Below, piece after piece: positions 19,959 through 30,596 of a DNA stretch of 64,000 nt; position 1 is the stretch's first letter, and every line of letters starts with the position of its first letter. The notes under the pieces were generated by a model. It was not told the origin of the DNA, did not search any database, and worked only from the letters and a program-made list of their open reading frames with translations. The stretch covers positions 1-64,000 of the forward strand of contig JAIPDS010000005.1 in the NCBI GenBank assembly GCA_021737565.1, read 5' to 3'. This DNA comes from Desulfobacteraceae bacterium. GTDB taxonomy: Bacteria; Desulfobacterota; Desulfobacteria; Desulfobacterales; Desulfosalsimonadaceae. A program made the position numbers and the translations under genes.

Positions 19959-21605
19959 ATGCTGAAAATCATTCCATTGGGCGGACTCGGCGAAATCGGT
20001 CTGAACATGATGGCCATAGAATCCAGAAATTCGATTGTGGTCATAGACGCAGGCCTCATGTTTCCCGAGGACTACATGCTCGGGGTTGACTACGTGATCC
20101 CCGACATGGGGTATATTCTACGATCCAAACCCGGGCTCAGGGCGGTTATTCTTACCCATGCCCACGAAGACCATATAGGTGCGCTCCCCTTCTTTTTAAA
20201 AGAGGTCAACCTGCCTGTATACGCAACCGCCTTTACTCTCGGAATGGTTGCCCACAGGCTCGAAGAGCACGGACTGCTTGCCTCGGCATCATTAAATGTC
20301 ATAAGGCCCGGGCAAAAGCTTAATGTGGATCCGTTTACCTTTGAGTTCATAAAGGTTCATCACAGCGTTGTAGATGGTGTGGGCATGGCTATCGATACGC
20401 CGGAAGGGCTTATTGTTCATACGGGTGATTTTAAAATTTCGGATTCAACTATCGAAGGGGTGGCAACCGATGTGGATGCTTTTGCCCGGGCCGGCGACAG
20501 GGGAGTGCTTGCGCTTCTTTCAGATTCCACCAATGTGGAACGCGAGGGACGCACCCCTTCGGATGCAACAGTTCGCAAAAGCCTTCAGACCATCATTGAA
20601 AACAGCCCCGGCAGGGTTATTATAGCGCTTTTTGCCTCCAATATTTCAAGAATCCAGCAGGTAGTAAACATTATTAAAAACAGCAGCCGGAAAATAGCTT
20701 TTAACGGCAGAAGTATCGAGCTGAGCACCAGGATTGCAAAGCAGCTCAACCTGCTTCAGATACCCAAAGACATTGAAATCCCGATCGACGAAGTTGATCG
20801 TTATCCCGAAGAACAGCTTGTGATCATGACCACGGGCAGCCAGGGCGAGCCGATGTCGGCCCTTGCAAGAATGTCGACAGGCACGCACAGGCAGGTCCGG
20901 GTCAAGCCCGGTGATACAGTGGTCTTATCCTCCAAGTTTATCCCGGGAAACGAGAAAGCCATCGCCAAGATCATAAATAATCTTTTTCGCAAAGGAGCGA
21001 ACGTAATATACGAAAAAATATCTGATATCCATGTTTCCGGTCATGCTTTTCGCGATGAGCTCAAAATGATGATAGACATTACAAGACCCAGGTATTTCAT
21101 ACCGATTCACGGCGAATACAGGCACCTGTATCATCATGCCCAACTTGCCGCCGAATCCGGTATTGCCAGGGAGCGGGTTTTGCTTGCAGAAGACGGCGAT
21201 GTCGTAATATTCAATGAGCAGGGGGGCAGAATAAGCGAGCGGATCGCCACAAGCCGTGTTCTTGTTGACGGCAAGGGCGTGGGCGATGTCGGGCGTCTGG
21301 TTTTAAAGGAAAGGCGACTTCTTTCCGAAGAAGGCATGGTCGCGGTCACAATGGCAATAGATGAGGATACCGGATTTGTGGTATACGGGCCGGAAATAGT
21401 ATCAAGGGGATTTGTTTTTGAATACGAAACAGGTCATATAATCGAGGACGCCAAGTGCGTGGTCCTGGAGATAGTTGATGAAGCGGTGGATCTTCCCCAT
21501 ACGGCGGAAATTATCCGGCAGCGCCTGCCCGGGGCCTTGCGCGAGTATTTCAGCTTTACAATAAAGCGGCGCCCGGTGATCCTGCCATTTATTCTGGAGA
21601 TATAG
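19959..21605 (+). CDS. rnj: Ribonuclease J family
   Basis: THAHEDHIGALPF metallo-beta-lactamase motif, LLSDSTNVEREG, HVSGHAFRDELKMM, FIPIHGEYRHL. Confidence 0.95.
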   Translation: MLKIIPLGGLGEIGLNMMAIESRNSIVVIDAGLMFPEDYMLGVDYVIPDMGYILRSKPGLRAVILTHAHEDHIGALPFFLKEVNLPVYATAFTLGMVAHRLEEHGLLASASLNVIRPGQKLNVDPFTFEFIKVHHSVVDGVGMAIDTPEGLIVHTGDFKISDSTIEGVATDVDAFARAGDRGVLALLSDSTNVEREGRTPSDATVRKSLQTIIENSPGRVIIALFASNISRIQQVVNIIKNSSRKIAFNGRSIELSTRIAKQLNLLQIPKDIEIPIDEVDRYPEEQLVIMTTGSQGEPMSALARMSTGTHRQVRVKPGDTVVLSSKFIPGNEKAIAKIINNLFRKGANVIYEKISDIHVSGHAFRDELKMMIDITRPRYFIPIHGEYRHLYHHAQLAAESGIARERVLLAEDGDVVIFNEQGGRISERIATSRVLVDGKGVGDVGRLVLKERRLLSEEGMVAVTMAIDEDTGFVVYGPEIVSRGFVFEYETGHIIEDAKCVVLEIVDEAVDLPHTAEIIRQRLPGALREYFSFTIKRRPVILPFILEI

Positions 21606-21627
21606 AAGGGGCGGTGCTGAAATTTTA

Positions 21628-23886
21628 ATGCAGGCAAACCCAACACAGATGACTCTTCGAAGGGAAATCGCAGGAATTCTTATTTTTTTTCTGGTCGTGT
21701 TTACCGCGATAAGCCTCATTTCATACAGCCCGGCTGATCCCTCATTTAATAATGCTGCCGATCCCGGCCGGGTAGAAAATTTTTTCGGTCTTGCAGGGGC
21801 CTACACGGCGGGTCTGCTTACCGGTCTTTTCGGAGTAGGGGCTTTCTGGGTACCGGTTCTGCTTTTATTGACATGCCTGAGGTTTTATACGCATGGATCT
21901 AAGATATCACCCTGGCTTTCGGCCTCGGGGGGCATTCTGCTGCTGGTAGGCACGGGGGCATTTGCCTCATTGTTTAAAAGTAATTATTTAATTTTTGATA
22001 CCGTATATCCCGCAGGAGGAATGCTTGCAGGACCGGTTGCGGTGATTTTCCATGAATATGCAAACCGCGCCGGCGCGCTGATTATCCTTCTTCTGGTACT
22101 TGCCATAGGATTTATCCTTACCACCGGCATATCCCTTATAGCAGTTTCAAGAAACCTGCTGCGGATTGCTGCTGTTGCATGGGCAAAAGCAGTGGAATCC
22201 TTCCAGGGTTTTCTGCGCCTGCTCCGGGGGTTGCGTTTCCCGCAAATAAGCCTTCGCAAGAAAAAAGCTGAAAAACATAACAAAAAACCCTCTAAATCCA
22301 AAACAGAAAAACCATCCGAATTTCCGGCCGAACCTGATAAAAAAACACCGTCCTCCTCAAAAATCAGGATCAAGGAGCCGGCCCCGGGCAGGGAATCTTT
22401 TGCCCCCGGCAAACCCAGGCAGCAGGAGCTTGAGTCCATGAAAATAAACCGGGGTTTTTATCTCCCGCCCCTGGAATTTCTTGAAGATACCGAATCTGTC
22501 ACAGAGGATGTAGACCGGCAATACCTGCAGGAGCAATCAAGGCTTCTTGAAAAAAAACTGCTTGATTTCGGGGTACAGGGAAATGTCACAGAGGTGCTTC
22601 CCGGACCGGTTATAACCAGATATGAATTTTCCCCGGCTCCGGGTATAAAGATCAATAAGATCGTCAATCTCTCCGATGATCTTGCTCTTGCGTTAAAAGC
22701 ATTAAGCGTGCGGATTATAGCCCCGATTCCGGGAAAAGCGGTGATAGGAATCGAAATTCCGAATAAGAAGCGTGAACTTGTTGGTTTCAAAGATCTCGTG
22801 GCATCCAGGGTTTATCAGAAATCCGCCTCCAGGCTTACCATAGCCCTGGGAAAAGACATTGTGGGGTATCCTGTTGTTGCGGATCTGCAGAAAATGCCCC
22901 ACCTATTAATAGCGGGCGCCACCGGCACGGGAAAAAGCGTGGCCCTTAACACCATGATCACGAGCATTCTTTATAAAGCGACCCCGGAAGAAGTCAAATT
23001 CATAATGATTGATCCCAAGCGGATCGAGCTTGCAAACTATGACGGAATACCGCACCTGATCGCACCCGTGGTCACGGACATGAAAAAGGCCACCAACGCA
23101 CTGTTCTGGGCAGTGCGCGAGATGGAAAGACGATACAGGCTTCTTTCGGAAAAAAAGGTCCGCAACATTGAGCAGTATAATGCAAAGATCACCAGAGAAG
23201 CCGTGCCCGAAGGAGAGGCTCCTCCTGAAAAACTTCCGTATGTGGTGGTAATAGTTGATGAACTGGGAGATCTCATGATGGTATCGTCCCGGGACGTGGA
23301 GGTAAGCCTTACCAGGCTTGCCCAGATGGCCAGGGCAGCCGGAATTCATCTTATCCTTGCCACCCAGAGGCCGTCAGTGGATGTGCTTACGGGCCTTATA
23401 AAGGCGAATTTCCCGACCAGGGTTTCTTTCCAGGTCTCCTCCAAGATTGATTCACGTACCATCCTCGACACCAGCGGAGCCGAAGCCCTGCTCGGAGACG
23501 GGGACATGCTTTTTCTGCCGCCTGGTACGGCAAGGCTTCAAAGAATTCACGGCGCTTTTGTCTCCGAAAACGAGGTTACAAAAGTCATCGAATTCTTAAA
23601 ATCCCAGAAGGAGCCGGAATATGATCATCAGGTAGTGGAAGCGACTGCACCGGATAAAGAGGGTGGGGAAGAAGAAGACTATGACGAGCGCTACGACGAG
23701 GCGGTGGCTCTTGTGACAAAAACCGGTCAGGCTTCCATTTCCATGGTCCAGCGCCACCTTAGGATCGGTTATAACAGGGCTGCCAGAATTATTGAACTCA
23801 TGGAAAAAGAAGGCATTGTGGGGCCTTCAGACGGTGTTAAACCCAGGGAGGTGCTGGTACGCAAAGATTACCAGGACTTATCCTGA
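21628..23886 (+). CDS. ftsK: DNA translocase FtsK
   Basis: N-terminal TMs, GATGTGKSVALN Walker A, DELGDLMM, LATQRPSVDVLTGLIKANFP, C-terminal winged-helix gamma domain. Confidence 0.97.
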   Translation: MQANPTQMTLRREIAGILIFFLVVFTAISLISYSPADPSFNNAADPGRVENFFGLAGAYTAGLLTGLFGVGAFWVPVLLLLTCLRFYTHGSKISPWLSASGGILLLVGTGAFASLFKSNYLIFDTVYPAGGMLAGPVAVIFHEYANRAGALIILLLVLAIGFILTTGISLIAVSRNLLRIAAVAWAKAVESFQGFLRLLRGLRFPQISLRKKKAEKHNKKPSKSKTEKPSEFPAEPDKKTPSSSKIRIKEPAPGRESFAPGKPRQQELESMKINRGFYLPPLEFLEDTESVTEDVDRQYLQEQSRLLEKKLLDFGVQGNVTEVLPGPVITRYEFSPAPGIKINKIVNLSDDLALALKALSVRIIAPIPGKAVIGIEIPNKKRELVGFKDLVASRVYQKSASRLTIALGKDIVGYPVVADLQKMPHLLIAGATGTGKSVALNTMITSILYKATPEEVKFIMIDPKRIELANYDGIPHLIAPVVTDMKKATNALFWAVREMERRYRLLSEKKVRNIEQYNAKITREAVPEGEAPPEKLPYVVVIVDELGDLMMVSSRDVEVSLTRLAQMARAAGIHLILATQRPSVDVLTGLIKANFPTRVSFQVSSKIDSRTILDTSGAEALLGDGDMLFLPPGTARLQRIHGAFVSENEVTKVIEFLKSQKEPEYDHQVVEATAPDKEGGEEEDYDERYDEAVALVTKTGQASISMVQRHLRIGYNRAARIIELMEKEGIVGPSDGVKPREVLVRKDYQDLS

Positions 23887-23907
23887 CACGGGAGATGCCG
23901 GAATCCT

Positions 23908-26847
23908 TTATTTTTCCGGCGGGGAGGGGGTGAGTTTTTCCATAAGCCCCCACATTTTCTCAACCGGCTCTGTAACCGGTCCTGAAAGGCGTTTTACCTT
24001 ATAATCCCCTATTGTGCCTTCAACCCGCACCTGCATTGCTATCCTTTTAAACAAATCCAGTGTGTAATGCTTTATCCAGTTAATCAGGGGAATCCTGTCA
24101 AGAAGCCCGTCTGTTTTTGCCGCGGTTATCAGTAGTTCAAGACTCTGTTCCTTGAAGTCTTTCCCCTTTTTTAACCCCACGGAGCCCTCCATAAGCATGG
24201 GAGCCGTACCGCCGGTTAAAAGCAGCTCGTTTATGGTTATTTTCCCGTTCTTTATTTTAAAATTACCGTACGCATCTGTTACCGGCTTTTGTCGCGGCAT
24301 CTGCAGATCCAGCACATTGAATATTGAAGTAAATATCGGAAAATCGTAAAGTATACCGTGTGCCACCTTTATTGTCCCGCTACCGGCAACAGCTTCAGGG
24401 TTAAACCGGTTCCCCTTAAGCTTGATTTCACCACGAAGGCTGCCTGCGGGCGTGTTTTCACCTGTTATCCCGAATGCTGCAAAGATGCTTTCCAGGTCCA
24501 TCCTGACAGGTAAAAGTTCTGTTCTCCATCTGCCGTTTTCGGTATTTATAATAGAGTTGTTCAGTCTTATGCTTCCCCCGTATGCATTTATTTTCATCCC
24601 CGGGATTTTAATTCTGCCATCATGATAAGTGAAATCGCCAGAAAGCCGGTTTGCCTCAAATTTGCCAAGGCTGAACCTGTTCATGTCAAATTTGCCTTCC
24701 ACGCTTGCCTTTTCTGCGCCCGGGGCCGTAAATGCAAAGCGTGCGGTTCCGCCGGTGCTGATCTGCAGGTTGAGGCTCCCTGAATTAAGGCTGTGGATCA
24801 CAGTTGACACGCTGCCCTTTTCGGGTATCCACCCGCCATGCAGGCTGTCAAGCTCTGCCCTTAATTCGCATTGTCCTTTAATGCCTGTTTTTTTAATTTT
24901 TTCTCCAAACGGCAGCCGCCCGTAAAGCTGCTCATTCAGGTCAATATTTTCGGATTCAAGGCTTAAATGTGCTTTTGAGAGTTCATGTTCCGGAATTGTC
25001 CCGCTTGCATGAAATCCAACCCCGAAGATCTCTCCTCTGAAGTCTTTAACCCTGGAGCCTTTCTCATCCATTGTAAGATGTCCGTACCAGTTATCAGCCA
25101 CCTTCCCGTACACGGGGTGGTAAACTGCAACGTCTCTTAAATCCGCCTTAATCTGAAGTTTCTTTAAAGCTTGGGCAGGAAAATTTTCTCCTGAACGCCA
25201 GTTTGCGGCTCTTAGCTCAATGTCATAACCGCCGGTGATCATCCAGGGGGTTTTGTCAAGCTCCAGCCATTTGAGCATCTCCGGATTGATCGGCAGTCGT
25301 CTGCCGTGAAGATTAAAATCCGCATTGACCGGACCGTCGTATTTTAAAACTACATTGCCGGAAAGTAAGCCTCCGTTTATATGTCCCCGGCATTGGTTGA
25401 AATAAATTTTCTTGGCGCCCGAATCCCATTTTATGTTTGAGGCGGGAGTTGCGATCGTAAAGGGGAGACCGGGCATTCGGGCACGTCGTGCCTTTGCCTC
25501 AAGCTCCACACCAGCATGTTGTGATGCAAGCATTATTTTTCCGCTGACCACAGGGTGCTGTAGCTGCATATCTTCCACCACTTCCCTGACGTTTTCAGGC
25601 AGAAGAACAAGCATGCTCTTGTTTGCCGTGATTTCACCAAGAGCCAATTCCAGGCGGTAATCCTTTACTGTCTTGTTTCGCAGGTCGAAAAATCCAAAGG
25701 CCTCTATTTTCCCGTTTGAAACCCATCCGGCGGAGCTGCGGATTTTAATTCTGGCCGGCGGGGATACTTCGATTTCAGCTTCCATGTCATTGACAGCAGT
25801 TTTTAATTCCGGAAAATAAGCAGAGCCGTCCCGTAGCGATACGTCGGCCCGATAGTCAAGGCCTGCGTCCTTGTTCCAGCTCGCAATACCGCCTATATTT
25901 ATATGTCCTTGCTTTATCCGGGCTTTTGCAAAATTTTTTATCTGAAGATTATTAACAAAGTCTTTGACAATTTCAGGATTTATTCTTTTTACTTCCGCCC
26001 GTATCCAGGCGCGTTCTATTGCTTGCCTGTCAAAACTCAGCCCGCCTGAGAAAATTTCCAGGCTTGCCCTGCCGGCATTAAAAAAGCTGTTTTGAAGTGT
26101 AACTGTACTGGATTTTAATGAAATACCGGCCAGAAGCCTTCCGGTGAGCTTTTCTCCAAAACCGGTTTGCAAATCCGTATAGATCCCCCCGGCCATGTTT
26201 AATTCACGCAAAACAGATAAGTCGAAGTTTTCCGCCCGTATTTCCGCCTGTGCAAAGGAGGGGGCCCAGTTCATTTTTAAATCCAGGCAGTTGTTTTTAT
26301 TGCCGAAATTGATCTGGCCGTTTACCGCGATCATTGCTCCTGTCGGTCCCGAGATTTTTATGTCTTTTACATGAAGCGGTTTTCCAAGAACCCGGTGTTC
26401 AATCCTTACAGACCCGTCATTGACTTTGATCTCAGGCATTTTTCCGGAAATTTCCTTGCCGGGCTTAAGGGAGAAAAGCCAGTTGAAACTCTGATTGTTA
26501 AAGTCTGCATTAATGTTTTCTATTTCAATTCTTTTGGGCTGGTATCGGCCAGAAACAAGGGAGGCAGGAAAAAGATCGATCTTTATCTCCGACAGACTTA
26601 TGACCCCGGCTTCGGGCTCTGCCGTATCCGGGTCAAGCGGTTTGACCGCGATGGACTCAATGCTTGCCCCTGAAAGGAACCTGACTGCAAAACCCGTTAT
26701 TTCGACTTCTGCATTCAGTTTTTTGCTCATGGATTTTTCCATCCGCGCTGCAATCATAGGAGACAGAACCACAGAGGCCGAATGAACAATCAGGACAAGT
26801 AAGAAAACCGAAATTGCCGTTAAGAGGTATTTTGTGGATCGTTTCAT
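23908..26847 (-). CDS. AsmA-like (AsmA/DUF748 type) membrane-anchored protein
   Basis: N-terminal TM, long beta-rich sequence, C-terminal AsmA-like segment (NFKIKNGKITINELLLTGGTAPMLMEGSVGLKKG). Confidence 0.75.
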   Translation of the reverse strand: MKRSTKYLLTAISVFLLVLIVHSASVVLSPMIAARMEKSMSKKLNAEVEITGFAVRFLSGASIESIAVKPLDPDTAEPEAGVISLSEIKIDLFPASLVSGRYQPKRIEIENINADFNNQSFNWLFSLKPGKEISGKMPEIKVNDGSVRIEHRVLGKPLHVKDIKISGPTGAMIAVNGQINFGNKNNCLDLKMNWAPSFAQAEIRAENFDLSVLRELNMAGGIYTDLQTGFGEKLTGRLLAGISLKSSTVTLQNSFFNAGRASLEIFSGGLSFDRQAIERAWIRAEVKRINPEIVKDFVNNLQIKNFAKARIKQGHINIGGIASWNKDAGLDYRADVSLRDGSAYFPELKTAVNDMEAEIEVSPPARIKIRSSAGWVSNGKIEAFGFFDLRNKTVKDYRLELALGEITANKSMLVLLPENVREVVEDMQLQHPVVSGKIMLASQHAGVELEAKARRARMPGLPFTIATPASNIKWDSGAKKIYFNQCRGHINGGLLSGNVVLKYDGPVNADFNLHGRRLPINPEMLKWLELDKTPWMITGGYDIELRAANWRSGENFPAQALKKLQIKADLRDVAVYHPVYGKVADNWYGHLTMDEKGSRVKDFRGEIFGVGFHASGTIPEHELSKAHLSLESENIDLNEQLYGRLPFGEKIKKTGIKGQCELRAELDSLHGGWIPEKGSVSTVIHSLNSGSLNLQISTGGTARFAFTAPGAEKASVEGKFDMNRFSLGKFEANRLSGDFTYHDGRIKIPGMKINAYGGSIRLNNSIINTENGRWRTELLPVRMDLESIFAAFGITGENTPAGSLRGEIKLKGNRFNPEAVAGSGTIKVAHGILYDFPIFTSIFNVLDLQMPRQKPVTDAYGNFKIKNGKITINELLLTGGTAPMLMEGSVGLKKGKDFKEQSLELLITAAKTDGLLDRIPLINWIKHYTLDLFKRIAMQVRVEGTIGDYKVKRLSGPVTEPVEKMWGLMEKLTPSPPEK

Positions 26848-26981
26848 GGAGTATGCCGGAAAAATGTGCTCGCAGTTGCTCGGTTACAGGGTTTTCAGTC
26901 TTTGTTTTCCAGATTGTTTGCCGGCAGCTTATTATAAAAAGACGATTTTGTATATGACATTTTACCGGCCACAGGCTTGTA

Positions 26982-29603
26982 TTACGGTGTCTCTGAATTT
27001 TTCCGGGCGGGCGAGACAGGCATTTTCTCTTTGAAAAGAGATCGGCTTCGTATTTTGTCGAATCCTTTTTCAAGGGAGACATCCATTGCCACCACGTCTC
27101 CCTGTGTGACTATGAGGCGCTGGAGCTGCGGGATTTTAAGCTCTGCAGATGCGCTCAGATACACGGGCTGTATATAGAAGACCACGTCTGCAATTGGCAG
27201 GATTATCATCCTGCCTCTTTTTACTTCCGAGCCTGCCTGGTCCCAAAGGGTAAACTGCTCCGCGATCCTGGTGTCCTGGTCTATAAGGGCGCTTATCTGG
27301 GAGGGCCCGTATACCTGCATTCCCTTGGAGAAGCTGTATACATAGAACTTTCCGTAATTCGGCCTGTCACATCCCGCTATTACAAGGGCACGCAGATTGG
27401 GGCGGTTTTTCGGGCTCATAGGTGATATGAGCAAAAATTCAGGATTACCTTTTTCTATAAGATCAAGGGTCAGGTAATAGGCCTGCATCGACTGGGAGCC
27501 TATTTCCCGGATTTCTTTTTCCTTCTGGTGGGCAAATTCCCAGGCATCCTCATCCCTGTAAAAGGTTTGTGCGTTTTTCTGGTGGTATTTTTTATAGATA
27601 TCCATCTGGATCTGGAAAATATCCTTTGGATAACGCACGTGTGCCCGTATATCCGAAGGCATGTCGTCCATGGGTTTTAAAAGGCCGGGATAGATCCTGC
27701 TGTATGCGGTTACAAGCGGATCATCAGGGTCGGCGATGTAGTAGTCTATATTGCCGTTGTATGCGTCGATCACTATTTTTGCAGAGCTGCGGATATAATT
27801 GTAGCCTTTGTCTTTGTCATACGGCTCTGCGTTGGGGAACCACCTGGAGCTGGTGTATGCGTCCTGTATCCAGAACAGGCCGTTTTCAACGGCAACAAGG
27901 TAGGGGTCGGAATCAAGCTTGAAAAAAGGGGTCAGATGGCTGACAGCTTCTGTTATATTTCTGCGGAACAGCAACTTGCTGTCCTTGTTGGTTTTGGTTG
28001 TAAAAAGGATGTTTCTGTCTTTGAAATATATTGAAAACAAGAGCTTGCGGAAAAGCGAATTAACAGGGATTCCGGTATCGCCTTCATAGTCGGTTCCGGC
28101 AAAGGAATCCCCCATTGGATAATCCATCTCTCCGGCATCATTGGGAGCGATTACATAATCAAGATCCTCCAGGCCGAAATATATTGCCGGCCTGGATACA
28201 CTGAGTCCGAATTCGGATTCGGGCTCAATGCCCTTTATAAACCAGCGCATGAGCTCCTGGCCGCTTTGGGCCGCAGGGGTCATTACCAGCCCGTAGCCAT
28301 GGGTGTACTGAAGATGGCGGTTTATCCACTTTTTGCCCGAACCCGGAAGTTTGTCCAGGTTAAGCTCTCGTGCGGCAAGATTTACCTGCTGGAGGCGGCC
28401 TTCAACTTCATACCGGTCAACGTCAACACCGGTGAAGTTGTAATAGGGCCTTATGCTCTGGAGCTGATCATATACGTCTTCAAGAAGGTACCGGTCCCAT
28501 ACCGGCACATTTTCAATATTTTCGCTTATTGACCTGCCAGTGCGGCCCCATGGTATTTTTTCCACCTGAAAGTCCCGGGTTTCTATATTGGATAAATTGT
28601 ATGCAGCCAGGGTAGCTGAAATGCTGTTTTCAATATAAGGTTTTTCCCTTGACAGTTCGTTTGGATCAACCATGTATTTTTGCACGGCCTCGTTTATGAA
28701 ATCTGCTCTGCCAAGAAAAAACACCCCGACAAACAGCAGCACAAGCCCGAAGGCCGGCCACAGGCCCTTGCGGAAATTAAGATACCAGAGTGCCCCGATA
28801 ACAGCGGCGGCCCAAAGAACAACCGCGGCCCATATCAATGGGAGATCCACGTGCATCTGGGTAAAGCCGGGGCCGTAAAAAAGAGGCAGGTGTCCTGAAT
28901 TAAACAAAAGTCCGTAGCGTTTCAGAAATATGCCCAATCCTACAAGAACGGCAAGAATCAGGGCCAGCACATTGAGGTGGATTTTCGCCCCTTTCGGCAG
29001 GTTCCGGCCGCTTCCTGAAAGCATCCGCCGCTCAATTCTGTATAAAATAACCGATGCTGCAACCGCTATTGCCGCGGCAATAAGAAGCCTTTGTTCAAGA
29101 AGGCTATATACGGGATAGGAAAACAGGTAGAATCCAGCATCCCTGCCAAAGGCGGGGTCTGAGACCCCGGCTGCGGGGCCGAAAAGGTAGAAAAGAAAAC
29201 GCTCCCATTTGTCAAAAAGCGGCAGTGATATAAAAACAGAGAGCACAAGGGAAAGCGGTGCGTAAATTTTCATGGAGCCGGACCGGAACATGTGTGCAAA
29301 CTCTTTAAAACGGATTTTGCGGCTTTTATCTTTTTTATCCGGCCCGGGCATTGTCGCGCCGAGGAAACGCGAGGCTACCCAGAAATTAAGGAAAAACAGC
29401 ACAAAGAAAAACAGGGTTGCCCCGGCAAAAACCAGGTATTTGTAAAAAATCCGTAAAAGAAAGTATCCGTTGTATCCCAGGGAGTCAAACCACCAGTAGT
29501 CAACCAGGAAATCCAGATAAAAAAAGTAGAAGGCAAAATATGCGATCCCTGCAATTAAAATTACCGCGCCGGCTCCGATGAGCCAGCGTTTTTTCTTCCT
29601 CAT
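26982..29603 (-). CDS. UPF0182 family membrane protein
   Basis: Seven-TM N-terminus, then YVVDPNELSREKPYIENSISATLAAYNL-like, GYGLVMTPA, QDAYTSSRWFPNAEPY. Confidence 0.9.
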   Translation of the reverse strand: MRKKKRWLIGAGAVILIAGIAYFAFYFFYLDFLVDYWWFDSLGYNGYFLLRIFYKYLVFAGATLFFFVLFFLNFWVASRFLGATMPGPDKKDKSRKIRFKEFAHMFRSGSMKIYAPLSLVLSVFISLPLFDKWERFLFYLFGPAAGVSDPAFGRDAGFYLFSYPVYSLLEQRLLIAAAIAVAASVILYRIERRMLSGSGRNLPKGAKIHLNVLALILAVLVGLGIFLKRYGLLFNSGHLPLFYGPGFTQMHVDLPLIWAAVVLWAAAVIGALWYLNFRKGLWPAFGLVLLFVGVFFLGRADFINEAVQKYMVDPNELSREKPYIENSISATLAAYNLSNIETRDFQVEKIPWGRTGRSISENIENVPVWDRYLLEDVYDQLQSIRPYYNFTGVDVDRYEVEGRLQQVNLAARELNLDKLPGSGKKWINRHLQYTHGYGLVMTPAAQSGQELMRWFIKGIEPESEFGLSVSRPAIYFGLEDLDYVIAPNDAGEMDYPMGDSFAGTDYEGDTGIPVNSLFRKLLFSIYFKDRNILFTTKTNKDSKLLFRRNITEAVSHLTPFFKLDSDPYLVAVENGLFWIQDAYTSSRWFPNAEPYDKDKGYNYIRSSAKIVIDAYNGNIDYYIADPDDPLVTAYSRIYPGLLKPMDDMPSDIRAHVRYPKDIFQIQMDIYKKYHQKNAQTFYRDEDAWEFAHQKEKEIREIGSQSMQAYYLTLDLIEKGNPEFLLISPMSPKNRPNLRALVIAGCDRPNYGKFYVYSFSKGMQVYGPSQISALIDQDTRIAEQFTLWDQAGSEVKRGRMIILPIADVVFYIQPVYLSASAELKIPQLQRLIVTQGDVVAMDVSLEKGFDKIRSRSLFKEKMPVSPARKNSETP

Positions 29604-29714
29604 GGCAGGTCTTTCTCCTCTTCCCGAAGGCCGGGATGTTTTTAAAGGACAGATTGTTTCGGAACGGTATTGATTATTATATGACAGCGATTTGCCCTGA
29701 TGTCAAGCCTGTGC

Positions 29715-29825
29715 GGGCCGGCGGCCCGAATGCAGCTAACGAAAAGACCGCCCCGCCTTGGACGGCATCCCGGTAACCGGGCTACGGATTGTTCAGCATT
29801 TGCATTTTTCCGGTTTTTCCGGTGA
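29715..29825 (+). repeat. Partial direct copy of family A flank/arm (copy 3)
   Basis: GGCCCGAATGCAGCTAACGAAAAGACCGCCCCGCCTTGGACGGCATCCCGGTAACCGGGCTACGGATTGTTCAGCATTTGCATTTTTCCGG matches 30335-30425. Confidence 0.8.
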
Positions 29826-29885
29826 TCCGAGAATCCAGGATAAGGCCTGCAAATACTCAACCCGGCTCCTGAAAATTTCCGCACA

Positions 29886-29994
29886 GCGGACCTGCGGGGC
29901 AGTTTGTTCACTGCTGACCGTCTTCGGGATTCGGCCGGGCCGAATCATATCCGAAGCCGCTCAATGCAGTGCACAAACCGCCCCGCAGGACCGC
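29886..29994. repeat. Palindromic repeat family B, copy 2
   Basis: CCTGCGGGGCAGTTTGTTCACTGC (29891-29914) pairs with GCAGTGCACAAACCGCCCCGCAGG (29966-29989); inner CTTCGGGAT../..ATATCCGAAG and GATTCGGCC-G-GGCCGAATC. Confidence 0.85.
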
Positions 29995-30004
29995 CTGACC
30001 AAAT

Positions 30005-30425
30005 CCCTGCAAGCTTGAAGATTTTAATTTCCGGCTCTTTGTAATACTTCCGAAAATCCTCTATATTAGGGATACACAACGTGTAGGTCTATATGTCGAT
30101 GGGACACGCATGACTTTGGCATTAAAAATTAAGCCACCGTATTTTCGTTATGGGGTAAATTTCGATGCCGCAGGCGAATTCCATGCGGCCAGGGCAGGGC
30201 GGTCTTTGAGGGAGCATTGCATAAGGGCCGGTTAAGCAGATGTCGGCGTGCGAAGCCACGCGGCCGGCGCTTGTTTGAGCGCACGTTAGTGCGCGAGTTC
30301 GCCGGACGCGGCGAAGCACGCCAGGCAGATGCCAGGCCCGAATGCAGCGAACGAAAAGACTGCCCTGCCCTGGCCTGCATCCTGATAACCGGACTGCGGA
30401 TTGTTCGGCTTTTGCATTTTTCCGG
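30005..30425 (-). repeat. Family A repeat copy 2 (palindromic core 30187-30375), inverted relative to copy 1
   Basis: GGCCAGGGCAGGGCGGTCTTTGAGGGAGCATTGCATAAGGGCC pairs with 30335-30375; inner GCGCAC-gtta-GTGCGC loop. 30005-30050 and 30112-30135 match 721-770 reverse-complemented. Confidence 0.85.
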
Positions 30426-30596
30426 CTTTTCTCCGCTGTTTTCCGGAATCATATTGATAAGGGTTTTCCCGGACATTGCCGACTTAAAGGGGCAGGGGAT
30501 GCATTTTCTTTAAAAATGGTTATAGTAATAATCTGGTTTTACAAGCATATGAACAAAAAAATCTAAAATACCAAAAAAAAGCAGGAGCAGCTGGTT

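Noticed and set aside
30129-30476. 115-aa minus-strand ORF
   Set aside because: Lies within repeat family A; chance open frame in GC-rich palindrome.
29700-30480. CRISPR array
   Set aside because: Repeats are few, long, palindromic and irregularly spaced; no short direct repeats with unique spacers and no cas genes.
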